DNA from: an uncultured Bacteroidales bacterium | GTDB lineage: Bacteria; Bacteroidota; Bacteroidia; Bacteroidales; Muribaculaceae | Assembly: GCA_900542185.1 (NCBI GenBank) | Contig: UQMZ01000016.1 | Span: 5,313 to 69,312, forward strand | Reading direction: 5' to 3' | Length of the DNA stretch: 64,000 nucleotides | Shown here: one piece after another, positions 25,688 through 34,389 of the stretch | How positions within the stretch are numbered: position 1 is the first letter of the stretch | How the letters are laid out: each line of letters starts with the position of its first letter | Position numbers and translations under genes: made by a program | The notes under the pieces: model-generated | The model's input: the letters and a program-made list of their open reading frames with translations, nothing else | Databases searched by the model: none | Told to the model about the DNA's origin: nothing

Positions 25688-27485
25688 AGTCGTCGAGGAA
25701 GTGCTTCAGGACCTGGCGATAGGAGTTGAAGATCTTGGACTTGGACACGAAGCCGACGTATTTTCCTTTATCGGTGACGGGCAGGTTCCAGGCGTTGGTC
25801 TTGTCAAAGGTGCTCATCACCTTGTCCATCGGTTCGTTCACGTCTATCACGGCTGGCGTGGTGGTCATGAACCGCGATACGTGCATCTTCCTGTACAGGT
25901 CCGTGCGGAACATGATGTTGCGGATATCATCAAGCAAAACCACGCCTTTCAGATACCCCTCGTCGTCCACTACAGGATATAGATTGCGTTTGGATACGGA
26001 TATCACGTCCACTACCTCCTTCAGGTTCATGTCGGGCTTCACGGCCTTGAAATCGCGCTCTATCACCTTGTCCATCTTCATCAGTGTCAGCACGGCCTTA
26101 TCCTTCTGGTGTGTCAGCAGGTCGCCCGCCTTGGCCAGACGCATGGTGTAGATGCTGTATGGCAGGAATATCTGGATAGTGATGTACGCTAATGTGGAAA
26201 CTATCAGCAACGGCAGGAACAGGTCGTAGCCGCCGGTCATCTCGGCCGTAAGGAAGATGGCCATCAGCGGAGCGTGCATGACTCCGCTCATCACTCCGGC
26301 CATGCCCATCAGAGTAAAATTCTTCTGCGACAGTTCCACGCCGAAGTCAAGGTTATTGAATATATAGGCGAACAGGAAGCCCGTGAGCGCTCCCACAAAC
26401 AGCGACGGCGCGAACGTACCGCCCACACCGCCGGCTCCATTAGTCGCCGACGTGGCGAATGCCTTCATCAGCGTGATGGCCGCGATAAACAGCGTGATGA
26501 ACCATACATTGTCACGGTCCACATAGAATACCGTACCGTTCATTACCGCCGATACATTTCCGTCAAGCAGGTTGTTGATGGTGCCGTAACCTTCGCCATA
26601 CAGCGGCGGAAACAGGAACACCATGCCGGCTATCAGCGTACCGCCTACCACAATACGCCATCCCTGCTGCTTGATCTTGCGGAACATGCTCTCCATCATG
26701 AACATCACCTTTGTGAAATAGTACGATATCATGCCACAGATCACGCCCAATATGATGGTATAAGGTATTTTATTGGTCATGAACGCCTCCGACTGCGTGA
26801 AGAAAAACTCAGCGTTATAACCCTCAAGCACGTATGCTACCGTAGCGCCGGCTATCGACGACAGCAGCAGCGGCATCACCGTCACGCCTGTCAGGTCTAT
26901 CATCAGCACCTCCAGAGTGAAAAGCATACCGGCGATGGGCGCACGGAATATTCCGGCAATACCCGCAGCGGCTCCGCAACCCACCAACAGCATCAGCACC
27001 TTGGGACTCAGACGAAACGCCTGACCCACGTTCGAGCCAATGGCCGCTCCGGTGTAGACGATAGGGCCCTCGGCACCGACCGAGCCGCCGAATCCGATAG
27101 TTATGGACGACGCTACCAACGACGCATACATGTTCTTGCGCTTCAGTCGCGACTTATTGCGCGATATGGCATACAGCACCTTCGTGACGCCATGCGAGAT
27201 GTTATCCTTTACTACATACTTCACGAACAGAACCGTCAGCAGGATGCCGACCACAGGATACACCAGATACAGATAATTGGCGTTGGTGGTCGAGAAATGC
27301 GACGTCAGCCATGTGGCTATCAGATGTATCAGAAACTTCAGCAGCTGGGCGGCGAAACCGCCGGCTATCCCCACGAACAACGCAAGGATCAACACGAATG
27401 TCTTCTCCTTGACATGATGCTCGCGCCATATCACCACACGCATCCACCAGTCCGTAAATTTATTATGCGTCTCCTTATAAGCCAT
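25686..27485 (-). CDS. ClC-family chloride channel/antiporter with CBS domains
   Basis: 599 residues. After a cytoplasmic N-terminus (WWMRVVIWREHHVKEK) come the ClC membrane helices, with anion-path motifs GFGGSVGAEGPIV (the gating glutamate is in GAEGP, near residue 140) and GGVGGTFAPSLFVGA (GxFxP). From about residue 440 there are two CBS domains (VIERDFKAVKPDMNLKEVVDVI; RFMTTTPAVIDVNEPMDKVM), a regulatory nucleotide-binding pair. It moves chloride, perhaps in exchange for protons, across the inner membrane. Last gene of a leftward operon; starts 3 bases after the sugar-transferase gene. The serine of the GSGIP motif is not obvious, so ion specificity is open. Confidence 0.92.
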   Translation of the reverse strand: MAYKETHNKFTDWWMRVVIWREHHVKEKTFVLILALFVGIAGGFAAQLLKFLIHLIATWLTSHFSTTNANYLYLVYPVVGILLTVLFVKYVVKDNISHGVTKVLYAISRNKSRLKRKNMYASLVASSITIGFGGSVGAEGPIVYTGAAIGSNVGQAFRLSPKVLMLLVGCGAAAGIAGIFRAPIAGMLFTLEVLMIDLTGVTVMPLLLSSIAGATVAYVLEGYNAEFFFTQSEAFMTNKIPYTIILGVICGMISYYFTKVMFMMESMFRKIKQQGWRIVVGGTLIAGMVFLFPPLYGEGYGTINNLLDGNVSAVMNGTVFYVDRDNVWFITLFIAAITLMKAFATSATNGAGGVGGTFAPSLFVGALTGFLFAYIFNNLDFGVELSQKNFTLMGMAGVMSGVMHAPLMAIFLTAEMTGGYDLFLPLLIVSTLAYITIQIFLPYSIYTMRLAKAGDLLTHQKDKAVLTLMKMDKVIERDFKAVKPDMNLKEVVDVISVSKRNLYPVVDDEGYLKGVVLLDDIRNIMFRTDLYRKMHVSRFMTTTPAVIDVNEPMDKVMSTFDKTNAWNLPVTDKGKYVGFVSKSKIFNSYRQVLKHFLDD

Positions 27486-27488
27486 ATC

Positions 27489-28922
27489 CTATTTACCTTC
27501 GCCGGTCACTACCGTCTTTATGGTATATATCATTATCTTGACGTCCGTCAGTATCGACATATTGTTCATGTATATAAGGTCATACCTAAGCCTCTCGACC
27601 ATCTGGTCGATGTTCTCGGCATATCCGTACTTCACCATACCCCACGAGGTGATGCCAGGAACCGTACGGAACACGAGGCTGTAGTACGGTGCTTTCTCTA
27701 TGATCTGACGTATGAAGTATTCCCGTTCGGGTCTGGGCCCTACGAACGACATATCCCCTTTCAGCACGTTCCAGAACTGGGGCAACTCATCGAGCCGATA
27801 CTTGCGCATAACGCGTCCTACAGGCGTGATACGGCTGTCGCCGTCGTGAGTCAGCTGCGGACCTTCTTTCTCGGCATCCACATACATGGAGCGGAACTTA
27901 TACATCCTAAAGGGTTTCTGATGAAGCCCGATACGTTCCTGAGCATAGATGGCTCCGCCTGACGAAGTAAACCGGACTCTAAGATACAGCAACAGGTAAA
28001 GGGGACTCAACACCGTCATCACCACTGCGGACATCACCACATCGAATGTCCGCTTCACATTCTTCTGAAACTCGCTCATGCTCGGCGATGTCAGATCCAC
28101 GAACGGAAGGCCCATAATATCCCCCTGCCGAATGCTCGATGTTACGAACGAGAAAGTGTCTGGATTTATCTTGATGGGTATGTCCAGGCCTATCAGCTGG
28201 TCAAGTATGTGCATTACCTCCACGTCCGAGAAGCGCTGCATTGCGATTATGACCTGATCCGGATTTGTTTCAAGACAGACATCCATTAACCGGGATATAG
28301 GCCATACGCGCATGCCGTCGGCTACATTGTCTTCCCCTTCCAGTGCCACATAGCCTATTATGTTGACGGGAATCTGCAGCCTCGCCTCACGGAGCTGGGA
28401 AGCCACTTCACGGCTGCTTTGTGAATTTCCTATTATCAACACATCGGTTTTCTTATCGCCCCGTCTGAGGCGCCTCATGCAGTATGAGTTCACTATCAGA
28501 CGTCCCATATACAGACACACGAACAACAGTGCCCACAGCAGCAACAACAGCAGGTAGTAGATCTTTTTCGCCGGGGCGTCATTAAGGATGAACAGCACGA
28601 ATATCAGACTCGTATTGAACGCACTGGACCATAATGAATTTGAAGCTATCTGCAAACGTGCCTTCTGGAACGGCTGGTTATAGAATCCCGAAAGCCAGTA
28701 TATTCCGAGCATTCCCAACGGCACGAATATCTCCTCCAGAATGAGTTTATAGGACAGGATAAAGGCGGCGAACGATCGTTGTTCAAAGTCATCAAGATGG
28801 GCCAGCAATATATAATAACGGCAGATATTGAACAACAGAAACGCAAGGAATGTCGTGATCAGATCAATCACGATATACATCCATCGCGCCTTTCGCGCTC
28901 TTAAATCGTTACCATTCTTCAT
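27489..28922 (-). CDS. Undecaprenyl-phosphate sugar phosphotransferase (WcaJ/EPS initiating transferase)
   Basis: 477 residues: four N-terminal membrane helices, a Rossmann-like CoA_binding_3 domain at about 135-250 (DVLIIGNSQSSREVASQL), a fifth membrane helix (FDVVMSAVVMTVLSPLYLLLYL) and the catalytic bacterial sugar transferase domain with QERIGLHQKPFRMYKFRSM, YRLDELPQFWNVLKGDMSFVGPRPE and FRTVPGITSWG. These mark polyisoprenyl-phosphate hexose-1-phosphate transferases that start capsule, EPS or glycan assembly on undecaprenyl phosphate. The start overlaps folK by four bases. No other polysaccharide-assembly genes are nearby, so it looks like an orphan initiating enzyme. Confidence 0.92.
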   Translation of the reverse strand: MKNGNDLRARKARWMYIVIDLITTFLAFLLFNICRYYILLAHLDDFEQRSFAAFILSYKLILEEIFVPLGMLGIYWLSGFYNQPFQKARLQIASNSLWSSAFNTSLIFVLFILNDAPAKKIYYLLLLLLWALLFVCLYMGRLIVNSYCMRRLRRGDKKTDVLIIGNSQSSREVASQLREARLQIPVNIIGYVALEGEDNVADGMRVWPISRLMDVCLETNPDQVIIAMQRFSDVEVMHILDQLIGLDIPIKINPDTFSFVTSSIRQGDIMGLPFVDLTSPSMSEFQKNVKRTFDVVMSAVVMTVLSPLYLLLYLRVRFTSSGGAIYAQERIGLHQKPFRMYKFRSMYVDAEKEGPQLTHDGDSRITPVGRVMRKYRLDELPQFWNVLKGDMSFVGPRPEREYFIRQIIEKAPYYSLVFRTVPGITSWGMVKYGYAENIDQMVERLRYDLIYMNNMSILTDVKIMIYTIKTVVTGEGK

Positions 28923-29320
28923 ATACCGCTACTGTTCCCGCACCAATTTTCGGCACCAATTTCCAGATAACCTTTTAAGAAATATTCCCGTTCCATATCG
29001 TTAGCCCTCAACACTCTGCCGTTACATATCACCAGATCTATGTCTATGGGCACATCTCCTCGCAATCTTGCCGAATCGTCTCTGCCGGAATCGCGTTCAT
29101 ACCGCAGGGTCATGGCTTCAATTTCATCCGCGGTCATATCGATGTAACCCGCCACGACCGCATTGCAATACTTCCGCCCCGTAGGATGGAAGTCGTCGGT
29201 CTCGTATATACCGGAACAAGCCGAGGAGCGCAATATAGACTGAATCCATGTAATGGCCGCAGCCACACGCGCCATCCGGTCCTCCACATTGCTTCCCAAC
29301 GATATCACCACCCTGTTCAT
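28919..29320 (-). CDS. folK: 2-amino-4-hydroxy-6-hydroxymethyldihydropteridine pyrophosphokinase (HPPK)
   Basis: 133 residues, shorter than the usual 150-160. The HPPK landmarks are present: VISLGSNVEDR at the start, GIYETDDF, YCNAVVAG, and the ATP/metal site RLRGDVPIDIDLVIC with Asp residues of the DxD. The closing REYFLKGYLEIG is cut short, and the usual HPR...R-x-F end is only partly kept. It pyrophosphorylates hydroxymethyl-dihydropterin in folate synthesis. It overlaps the following sugar-transferase gene by four bases and follows the phosphoesterase gene after 7 bases, so it is inside an envelope-related operon. Confidence 0.87.
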   Translation of the reverse strand: MNRVVISLGSNVEDRMARVAAAITWIQSILRSSACSGIYETDDFHPTGRKYCNAVVAGYIDMTADEIEAMTLRYERDSGRDDSARLRGDVPIDIDLVICNGRVLRANDMEREYFLKGYLEIGAENWCGNSSGI

Positions 29321-29327
29321 CAGGCTG

Positions 29328-30548
29328 TCACTTTTTCCGAAGCGTTATTACCGTCAGCTCCGGCACTGCGCCTACGCGCATAGGCATTCCCACCTCGCCG
29401 GCGCCGATGTTGACATACAGCTGCGACGGGGCGCCGTCTGCTCCGGTGTCTTCATACAGGCCACCCCAATACTCGTATCGCCAGGCAGCAGGTGAGAATC
29501 GCTGTCCGAACATATCGGCCTCTATCTGCATGGCATGCGTATGGCCCGACAGACTCAGGTCGATGTTGCTGTTTTTCTTAACAACCTGATTCCAATGCTC
29601 GGGATTGTGTGTCATCAGTATCTTGAAGTTTCCATCCTTCAAACCTACCCCTTTTCCTCTGTATGCCTTAACCAGATCGCCGTATTGACCGAACGGAGGC
29701 TCCCCCCAGTTCTCCACCCCGATTATGGCTATGGAATCGGAACCTCGCTTTATGAATTCATAGCTGTTGTTCAGAAGCTTCCAGCCCATATCACCTTGCC
29801 AGTCCTTGAGTTGCCGGAGGTTATCCGCTTTGCTCCTTGAGGAACTCCAATCCACATAATCGCCGTAATCGTGGTTGCCCAACACGGAATAGACTCCGTC
29901 TCTTGCTTTCAACCGCTTCAGAACTTTGCGGAACGGTTCCAACTCGCATGTCTTGCGATTTACGATGTCCCCGGTGAACATTATTACGTCCGGTCTCAGT
30001 GCATTGATACTGTCCACTAATTTAGATACAAACGCTGTGTCGTTGCCCCATGTTCCTGTGTGCAGATCGCTGAACTGCACTATGCGGTAACCATTGAATG
30101 CTGCCGGAAGTTTTTCCGATACTATATCGACGTTCCTGACATCTATGTGATGCCTTGTGAACACAACGCCATACCACATCATTCCGCACACGGCCAGACC
30201 GACAGGGACTCCGATCATCGCACCGTAATTCGACAGCCTGCGTGAACCGATGTTACATAGTCTGCCGATCAAGGAACACAGAACATATACCGTCTTGGCC
30301 ACAATTATGGTCAGATAAGTGAACAGAAGCCACATCACGGGGATGACATCACGGCCCTCGTCACGCAACGGCATGCAGAACGCCACTATCATCAATGTCC
30401 AGCAGGGCACGCAGGAAGCCACATACAGCCACCCGTTGCGCTTGCGCTTACGTCTGCCGCTCATGGATCGCACATCATAATAGATGTACCCGTCTATGAC
30501 CAGCGTCAGCAACAACAATATCAATATTCCAGTCAGTGGCAGTCTCAT
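29328..30548 (-). CDS. Membrane-anchored metallophosphoesterase
   Basis: 406 residues. About four N-terminal membrane helices (to about residue 130) are followed by a calcineurin-like phosphoesterase domain with every metal-binding motif: QFSDLHTGTWG, FTGDIVNRK, LGNHDYGDY, MTHNPEHW and LSGHTHAMQ. The domain order matches the YkuE-type phosphoesterases; homologues hydrolyse phosphodiester or pyrophosphate bonds such as lipid precursors (UDP-diacylglucosamine in LpxG/H relatives), but the substrate here is not determined. It sits 14 bases after the acyltransferase gene and 7 before folK in one leftward operon. Confidence 0.9.
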   Translation of the reverse strand: MRLPLTGILILLLLTLVIDGYIYYDVRSMSGRRKRKRNGWLYVASCVPCWTLMIVAFCMPLRDEGRDVIPVMWLLFTYLTIIVAKTVYVLCSLIGRLCNIGSRRLSNYGAMIGVPVGLAVCGMMWYGVVFTRHHIDVRNVDIVSEKLPAAFNGYRIVQFSDLHTGTWGNDTAFVSKLVDSINALRPDVIMFTGDIVNRKTCELEPFRKVLKRLKARDGVYSVLGNHDYGDYVDWSSSRSKADNLRQLKDWQGDMGWKLLNNSYEFIKRGSDSIAIIGVENWGEPPFGQYGDLVKAYRGKGVGLKDGNFKILMTHNPEHWNQVVKKNSNIDLSLSGHTHAMQIEADMFGQRFSPAAWRYEYWGGLYEDTGADGAPSQLYVNIGAGEVGMPMRVGAVPELTVITLRKK

Positions 30549-30562
30549 ATCCTATCTTCAGC

Positions 30563-31738
30563 TTATTCCATGCCGCCAAGCAGCGTCTTCAGTTTATTCT
30601 TCAACGGATTGGCATACATGGTGAGCATCATCTGCATCATGAATTCATGCTCGTCTTCCGTCACGTCCGCAAGATCCACTTTCGACAGCTGCTTATTGAA
30701 ATAGTTGATAGTCTCAAGGCGTTCGGATTCCGTATATTTCCCCGCGAACCTTTGGGTCTGGTTCAGCATGTCGTATGCCACATAATTGATTGGAAATATC
30801 TCGTAACTGCGATGTATGGCCTGGTCTATGAGACATCCCACATATCTTGCCGCGATATTGGTCTCCGGGAAATCGCCTATCTGGTCTATCTTCGTATTCA
30901 GTCGCGGAGTCAGCTGGAAATGCACCCGGCCCTTGAACTGAAGCAGGCCGGTCTCCATGCTGAACAGATCGTCGCGCTGCGATTTCTTGAATTCCGGATC
31001 ACGTCGACGCATCAGGAATTCCTTGGCCTTCAGATAATCGTTGGGGTCGAACTCATAGCTGATGGATACGGGCATGATGTTTATTTCCCTGAGACGCTCC
31101 AGAAAAGTCCCCTCGCCTGCGATGCCCAGCATCTTGACCAGCGATTCCTGAGTCTTGTCCGAACTGTCCTTTGCCCGTCCTTCACGCTGCGCGATCCAGA
31201 TGCTCTCATGCTTCTCGAGTATGGCGTAATGTATATAGGCCGATAGCTTTCTCGCTGCCATCAGTCCCTCTCGCAGGCCGGTGTTGCGCTTCACGATAAA
31301 CGATTTGTTTAGACGCACCAGATCGGTAATCCAGTCGAATACCAGCAGGTTGTTGCCTATTGCCACCTCCGAAGTGGGTAAGTCGTGACGAAGAAACGCA
31401 AGATTCAAGAACGACGCATCGAGAACTATGTCGCGATGATTTGTCACGAAAGCATAGTTTTGTCCGGGATTGTAGTATTTGGCACCGCCCAGGGATATCC
31501 CTGCGGTCGTGGTCTTGGCCAGCATCTCCAGGAAAGGGTACATCACCTGTGTCTGGAAATCATGCTTGTTGTCTATGTTATGGAGCTCGTTGAGCAACGA
31601 CGGCATGTCTTCGGCCGGCATCACGTAATTGACGGCATGAAGAAATCCGGGGTCTTTCACCAAAGACTCCATTTTTTCATGAAACAGCGAATCGTCGTAT
31701 GGCGATATATCACTGAAATCATATTCCGAATTATTCAT
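30563..31738 (-). CDS. 1-acyl-sn-glycerol-3-phosphate acyltransferase-like protein
   Basis: 391 residues from MNNSEYDFSD; an ATG 11 codons upstream is less likely. The acyltransferase block 1 appears as NHRDIVLDASFLN (the family NHxxxxD catalytic pair), preceded by GISLGGAKYYNPGQNYAFV, and a later block IWIAQREGRAKDS corresponds to the phosphate-binding EGxR motif. The long N-terminal (about 100 residues) and C-terminal extensions are typical of the Bacteroidetes version. No clear membrane helix, so peripheral. It probably acylates lysophosphatidate or another lysolipid. It is the first gene of a five-gene operon driven by the promoter at 31846-31877. Confidence 0.85.
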   Translation of the reverse strand: MNNSEYDFSDISPYDDSLFHEKMESLVKDPGFLHAVNYVMPAEDMPSLLNELHNIDNKHDFQTQVMYPFLEMLAKTTTAGISLGGAKYYNPGQNYAFVTNHRDIVLDASFLNLAFLRHDLPTSEVAIGNNLLVFDWITDLVRLNKSFIVKRNTGLREGLMAARKLSAYIHYAILEKHESIWIAQREGRAKDSSDKTQESLVKMLGIAGEGTFLERLREINIMPVSISYEFDPNDYLKAKEFLMRRRDPEFKKSQRDDLFSMETGLLQFKGRVHFQLTPRLNTKIDQIGDFPETNIAARYVGCLIDQAIHRSYEIFPINYVAYDMLNQTQRFAGKYTESERLETINYFNKQLSKVDLADVTEDEHEFMMQMMLTMYANPLKNKLKTLLGGME

Positions 31739-31845
31739 ATCTATCGTCTGTCTAATGGCCTGCCGGTACAATCTTAATGCCCGCCATCATGATGATAACA
31801 CTTAAGGCATGTCAATCGATGTTCCGCACAGGGCCATATTCTTGA

Positions 31846-31877
31846 CAAAGATACTAAAAAATCACTTATCAACCAAA
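31846..31877 (-). promoter_or_regulatory. Promoter of the acyltransferase-phosphoesterase-folK-sugar transferase-ClC operon
   Basis: Minus strand: TTTG (31874-31877), 20-base spacer, TATCTTTG (31846-31853). Leader about 100 bases to the start at 31738. It overlaps the end of the preceding 823-residue gene. Confidence 0.75.
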
Positions 31878-34333
31878 TTGAGATACTGGCGCAGCGTCAT
31901 GTTCAGGTGTTCCTTGAGATAATCAAGCAGATCCTCGAAGTACATGTCACGGTTGTCGTGCCATGTGCCACGTTGCTTAAGGCTCTTATAGAACCATACA
32001 TACAGATTGGAGTTCTCGCGGTTGTGAGGCAGTCTTCCGGTCTCATCCGCAAGCTTGCGCACCATCCTGCATTTCTCGCGAAATATGTGTTCCTGTCCGT
32101 TCTGAGGCAGGTCGGACGACTCTTCAAGATATCTGTTCAGTACGTTGATCTGACTCTCCGATGCCTCCACCTTTCCGCACTGTATGTTTTTACGCCACCG
32201 GTCAAGCGAGCTTTCCTCTTCGTTCGAGTTGGTGTACGGCAAACGTCCCTCTTCGTCCACGAACCTCATGAAATTGTCCATGCGCTCATTGAACGTCTCG
32301 CGTCGCTTCACCTTCCGCACCTTCAGATCTTGGTCCTCATACCGCTTGCCGGCCAAACCCACCATATTGCCGACAAACACTTCGTATATTCCGTCGGGAT
32401 TGGCATATATCAGAGTCGACACACTCTTCTCGTTGGTATGCGGGAAATTCTCGCGCACCTTCTCGGTCAGTTCCGACAAGGTCAGCGGACGATCGTATGC
32501 GGCCAGCACTTCCGGAATATGATCTTTCAGACATCCTGAATATATGTCGGGCCATTCCTTCAAGGCATATAGCCCCCGTTTGCCGAGGCTTACCACATTG
32601 TCGTTGCGGAGAAGGTATGAATGCACCGAGCTCTGGGAGTCGATCTGCTCGGAAGGGTGAGTCACATTGTATGTTTCGAAAATTTCAGACACCGACATAG
32701 GCGCTCCGTTTTCACGCAGCACCTGCTCTATTGCCGCAGACCTGTCCAGCGAATTGTATTCGAACACCAGCTGATTGTCCACATTGGTCTGTACTCCGTC
32801 GCGCTTCAGCAGATATACCGACACCACATCGCATATTTCATTCATTTCCTCATCCGTAAGGTTGTGTTTAGTCACGGCGTTGAAGAAATTGCGCAATTCT
32901 ATCGTCTCGTCATCATACCGTCGCAAAGCGAAATGCGTCTCTATCTTTTTCAACACTCCTCTGAGCTTGATCAGTCCGAGCTTGCTTCGGTCTACCATGA
33001 ACGACACTCCGCTGTCAGTGGTCAGAATCCCGTAGTTGCCGTTGGCCATACATATCAGGGCCATTACCTCGCGAGGAGTGCAGTTGAGATTCTCCTGTCT
33101 GTTTATTTCATCCAGACGACTGTCCCAGCTTCCTATCAGCGGCTCGTTGAATATATGGGATACACGGTCACGCACCATATATACGATCGGATCTGCCGGA
33201 AGGCCTGTCATTGTGATCTGACGCACGCGCTCGTTTGTCAGATTATATTTTTTGCTTAATTCCTGTACATTGTAGCATCGACGCTCGGAATTCAATCCAT
33301 AGAAATCCCGTAACAGACATGCCGAGGGCTTGGAGTCCCAGTTCACATACTTCTGCCAGATGCCGATTGCCGGCAATTCCTTTCCGAGAATCTCCACCAC
33401 AGCCAGATGCGCCTGCTCGCTATATGTCAGGAATGGATACAGGTGCATGTATTTTCGGCAATATGATTCCAGATAATATTCCGGACTGCCGTTGGATCGC
33501 ATGCCGGTCAATGCTTCGTGCAGGTATTTACGCTCTTTGTCAAGAAACTCCAGAAACGTATGGTACGAACGTTCGCCGCATCCGGGAAACCGATATGTCT
33601 CTATGGTCCTGGCACCGCATAGATATGGCATACATCCGTCCAACGTGCCCAGTTCTTTGAACACGTTACGTGTTCGGGTAGGTAATTTACCAAAATGAAG
33701 CCTGTATTCTATCTCCAGATTGTTGGTTACCACAGTTGGGAAGCTCAACAGCATTGACTTGGCCAGATGGCATGCCGCGTTCTCCACATATTCATGAGCT
33801 ATAGCATATACGTCATCACATTTATAGCCATATAGCTTCATGGCAGTCAGCACTTCAATTATAAGTTTGGGCAGGTAGGGTTTCAGCTTGTTGAATTCAT
33901 CCCATGTGAAACGTCGCATTATCTCCGCGTAACTCTTCTTGTCCTTGATGATTCCGGACGGCTCCTGACCGAAATAATCCACATAACGGTCGTACAGCGG
34001 AATGATGTCTTCGGGCAGTTTCTTTCCATACTCTGACACTATGTACGATACCGCAGTGCGGATATCGGACATATCCGGCACCCGATTACCTTTGCTGACG
34101 GCCGATTGCATTTCCCTGTCAATAGGAATGACCGAGTACTTAAGCTTTATACTCTGAAGTTCTTCCAATGTTCGTTTGCCGCAATTGCGCTTCTTCAGCA
34201 ATTCCGATTCAGGAGTGTTCATCAGATCGGCCAACGTAAAGATATCCGAATTCTGACAGACATTCTTAGCCCACGCGGACAATGTCTCATATTCCGGCAG
34301 GTTTTCAAGCGGTGTGTTATTCGTGATTCTCAT
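31862..34333 (-). CDS. Large multi-domain DNA-binding-like protein (alpha-CTD-like, sigma-4-like HTH, winged helices)
   Basis: 823 residues, no signal or membrane segment. Visible modules: an RNA polymerase alpha-CTD-like helix-hairpin-helix at about 33-65 (TLADLMNT...LLKKRNCGKRTLEELQSI); a second one at about 228-266 (FPGCGERSYHTFLEFL); a sigma-region-4-like HTH at about 350-378 (YNVQELSKKYNLTNERVRQIT); a winged helix resembling HARE-HTH at about 530-593 (SAAIEQVLRENGAPMSVSEI ... GKRGLYALKEW); a second winged helix at about 600-655; and a tandem pair at 684-790, each with a GRLP core (FVDEEGRLPYT, LADETGRLPHN) and conserved Trp, recalling helicase-associated repeats. It looks like a DNA- or RNA-polymerase-binding protein. 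I know no characterised homologue. It follows rluA after 56 bases, same strand. Confidence 0.7.
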   Translation of the reverse strand: MRITNNTPLENLPEYETLSAWAKNVCQNSDIFTLADLMNTPESELLKKRNCGKRTLEELQSIKLKYSVIPIDREMQSAVSKGNRVPDMSDIRTAVSYIVSEYGKKLPEDIIPLYDRYVDYFGQEPSGIIKDKKSYAEIMRRFTWDEFNKLKPYLPKLIIEVLTAMKLYGYKCDDVYAIAHEYVENAACHLAKSMLLSFPTVVTNNLEIEYRLHFGKLPTRTRNVFKELGTLDGCMPYLCGARTIETYRFPGCGERSYHTFLEFLDKERKYLHEALTGMRSNGSPEYYLESYCRKYMHLYPFLTYSEQAHLAVVEILGKELPAIGIWQKYVNWDSKPSACLLRDFYGLNSERRCYNVQELSKKYNLTNERVRQITMTGLPADPIVYMVRDRVSHIFNEPLIGSWDSRLDEINRQENLNCTPREVMALICMANGNYGILTTDSGVSFMVDRSKLGLIKLRGVLKKIETHFALRRYDDETIELRNFFNAVTKHNLTDEEMNEICDVVSVYLLKRDGVQTNVDNQLVFEYNSLDRSAAIEQVLRENGAPMSVSEIFETYNVTHPSEQIDSQSSVHSYLLRNDNVVSLGKRGLYALKEWPDIYSGCLKDHIPEVLAAYDRPLTLSELTEKVRENFPHTNEKSVSTLIYANPDGIYEVFVGNMVGLAGKRYEDQDLKVRKVKRRETFNERMDNFMRFVDEEGRLPYTNSNEEESSLDRWRKNIQCGKVEASESQINVLNRYLEESSDLPQNGQEHIFREKCRMVRKLADETGRLPHNRENSNLYVWFYKSLKQRGTWHDNRDMYFEDLLDYLKEHLNMTLRQYLNLVDK

Positions 34334-34389
34334 AGCGGAAGCATTTCATAATATTATTTTGATTCGGTTTCAGTTTGCGGATTTCATTA

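Noticed and set aside
26274..27962. Open frame of 562 codons on the plus strand opposite the ClC and sugar-transferase genes
   Set aside because: His/Arg/Gln-rich shadow without any family features; both opposite genes are well-supported.
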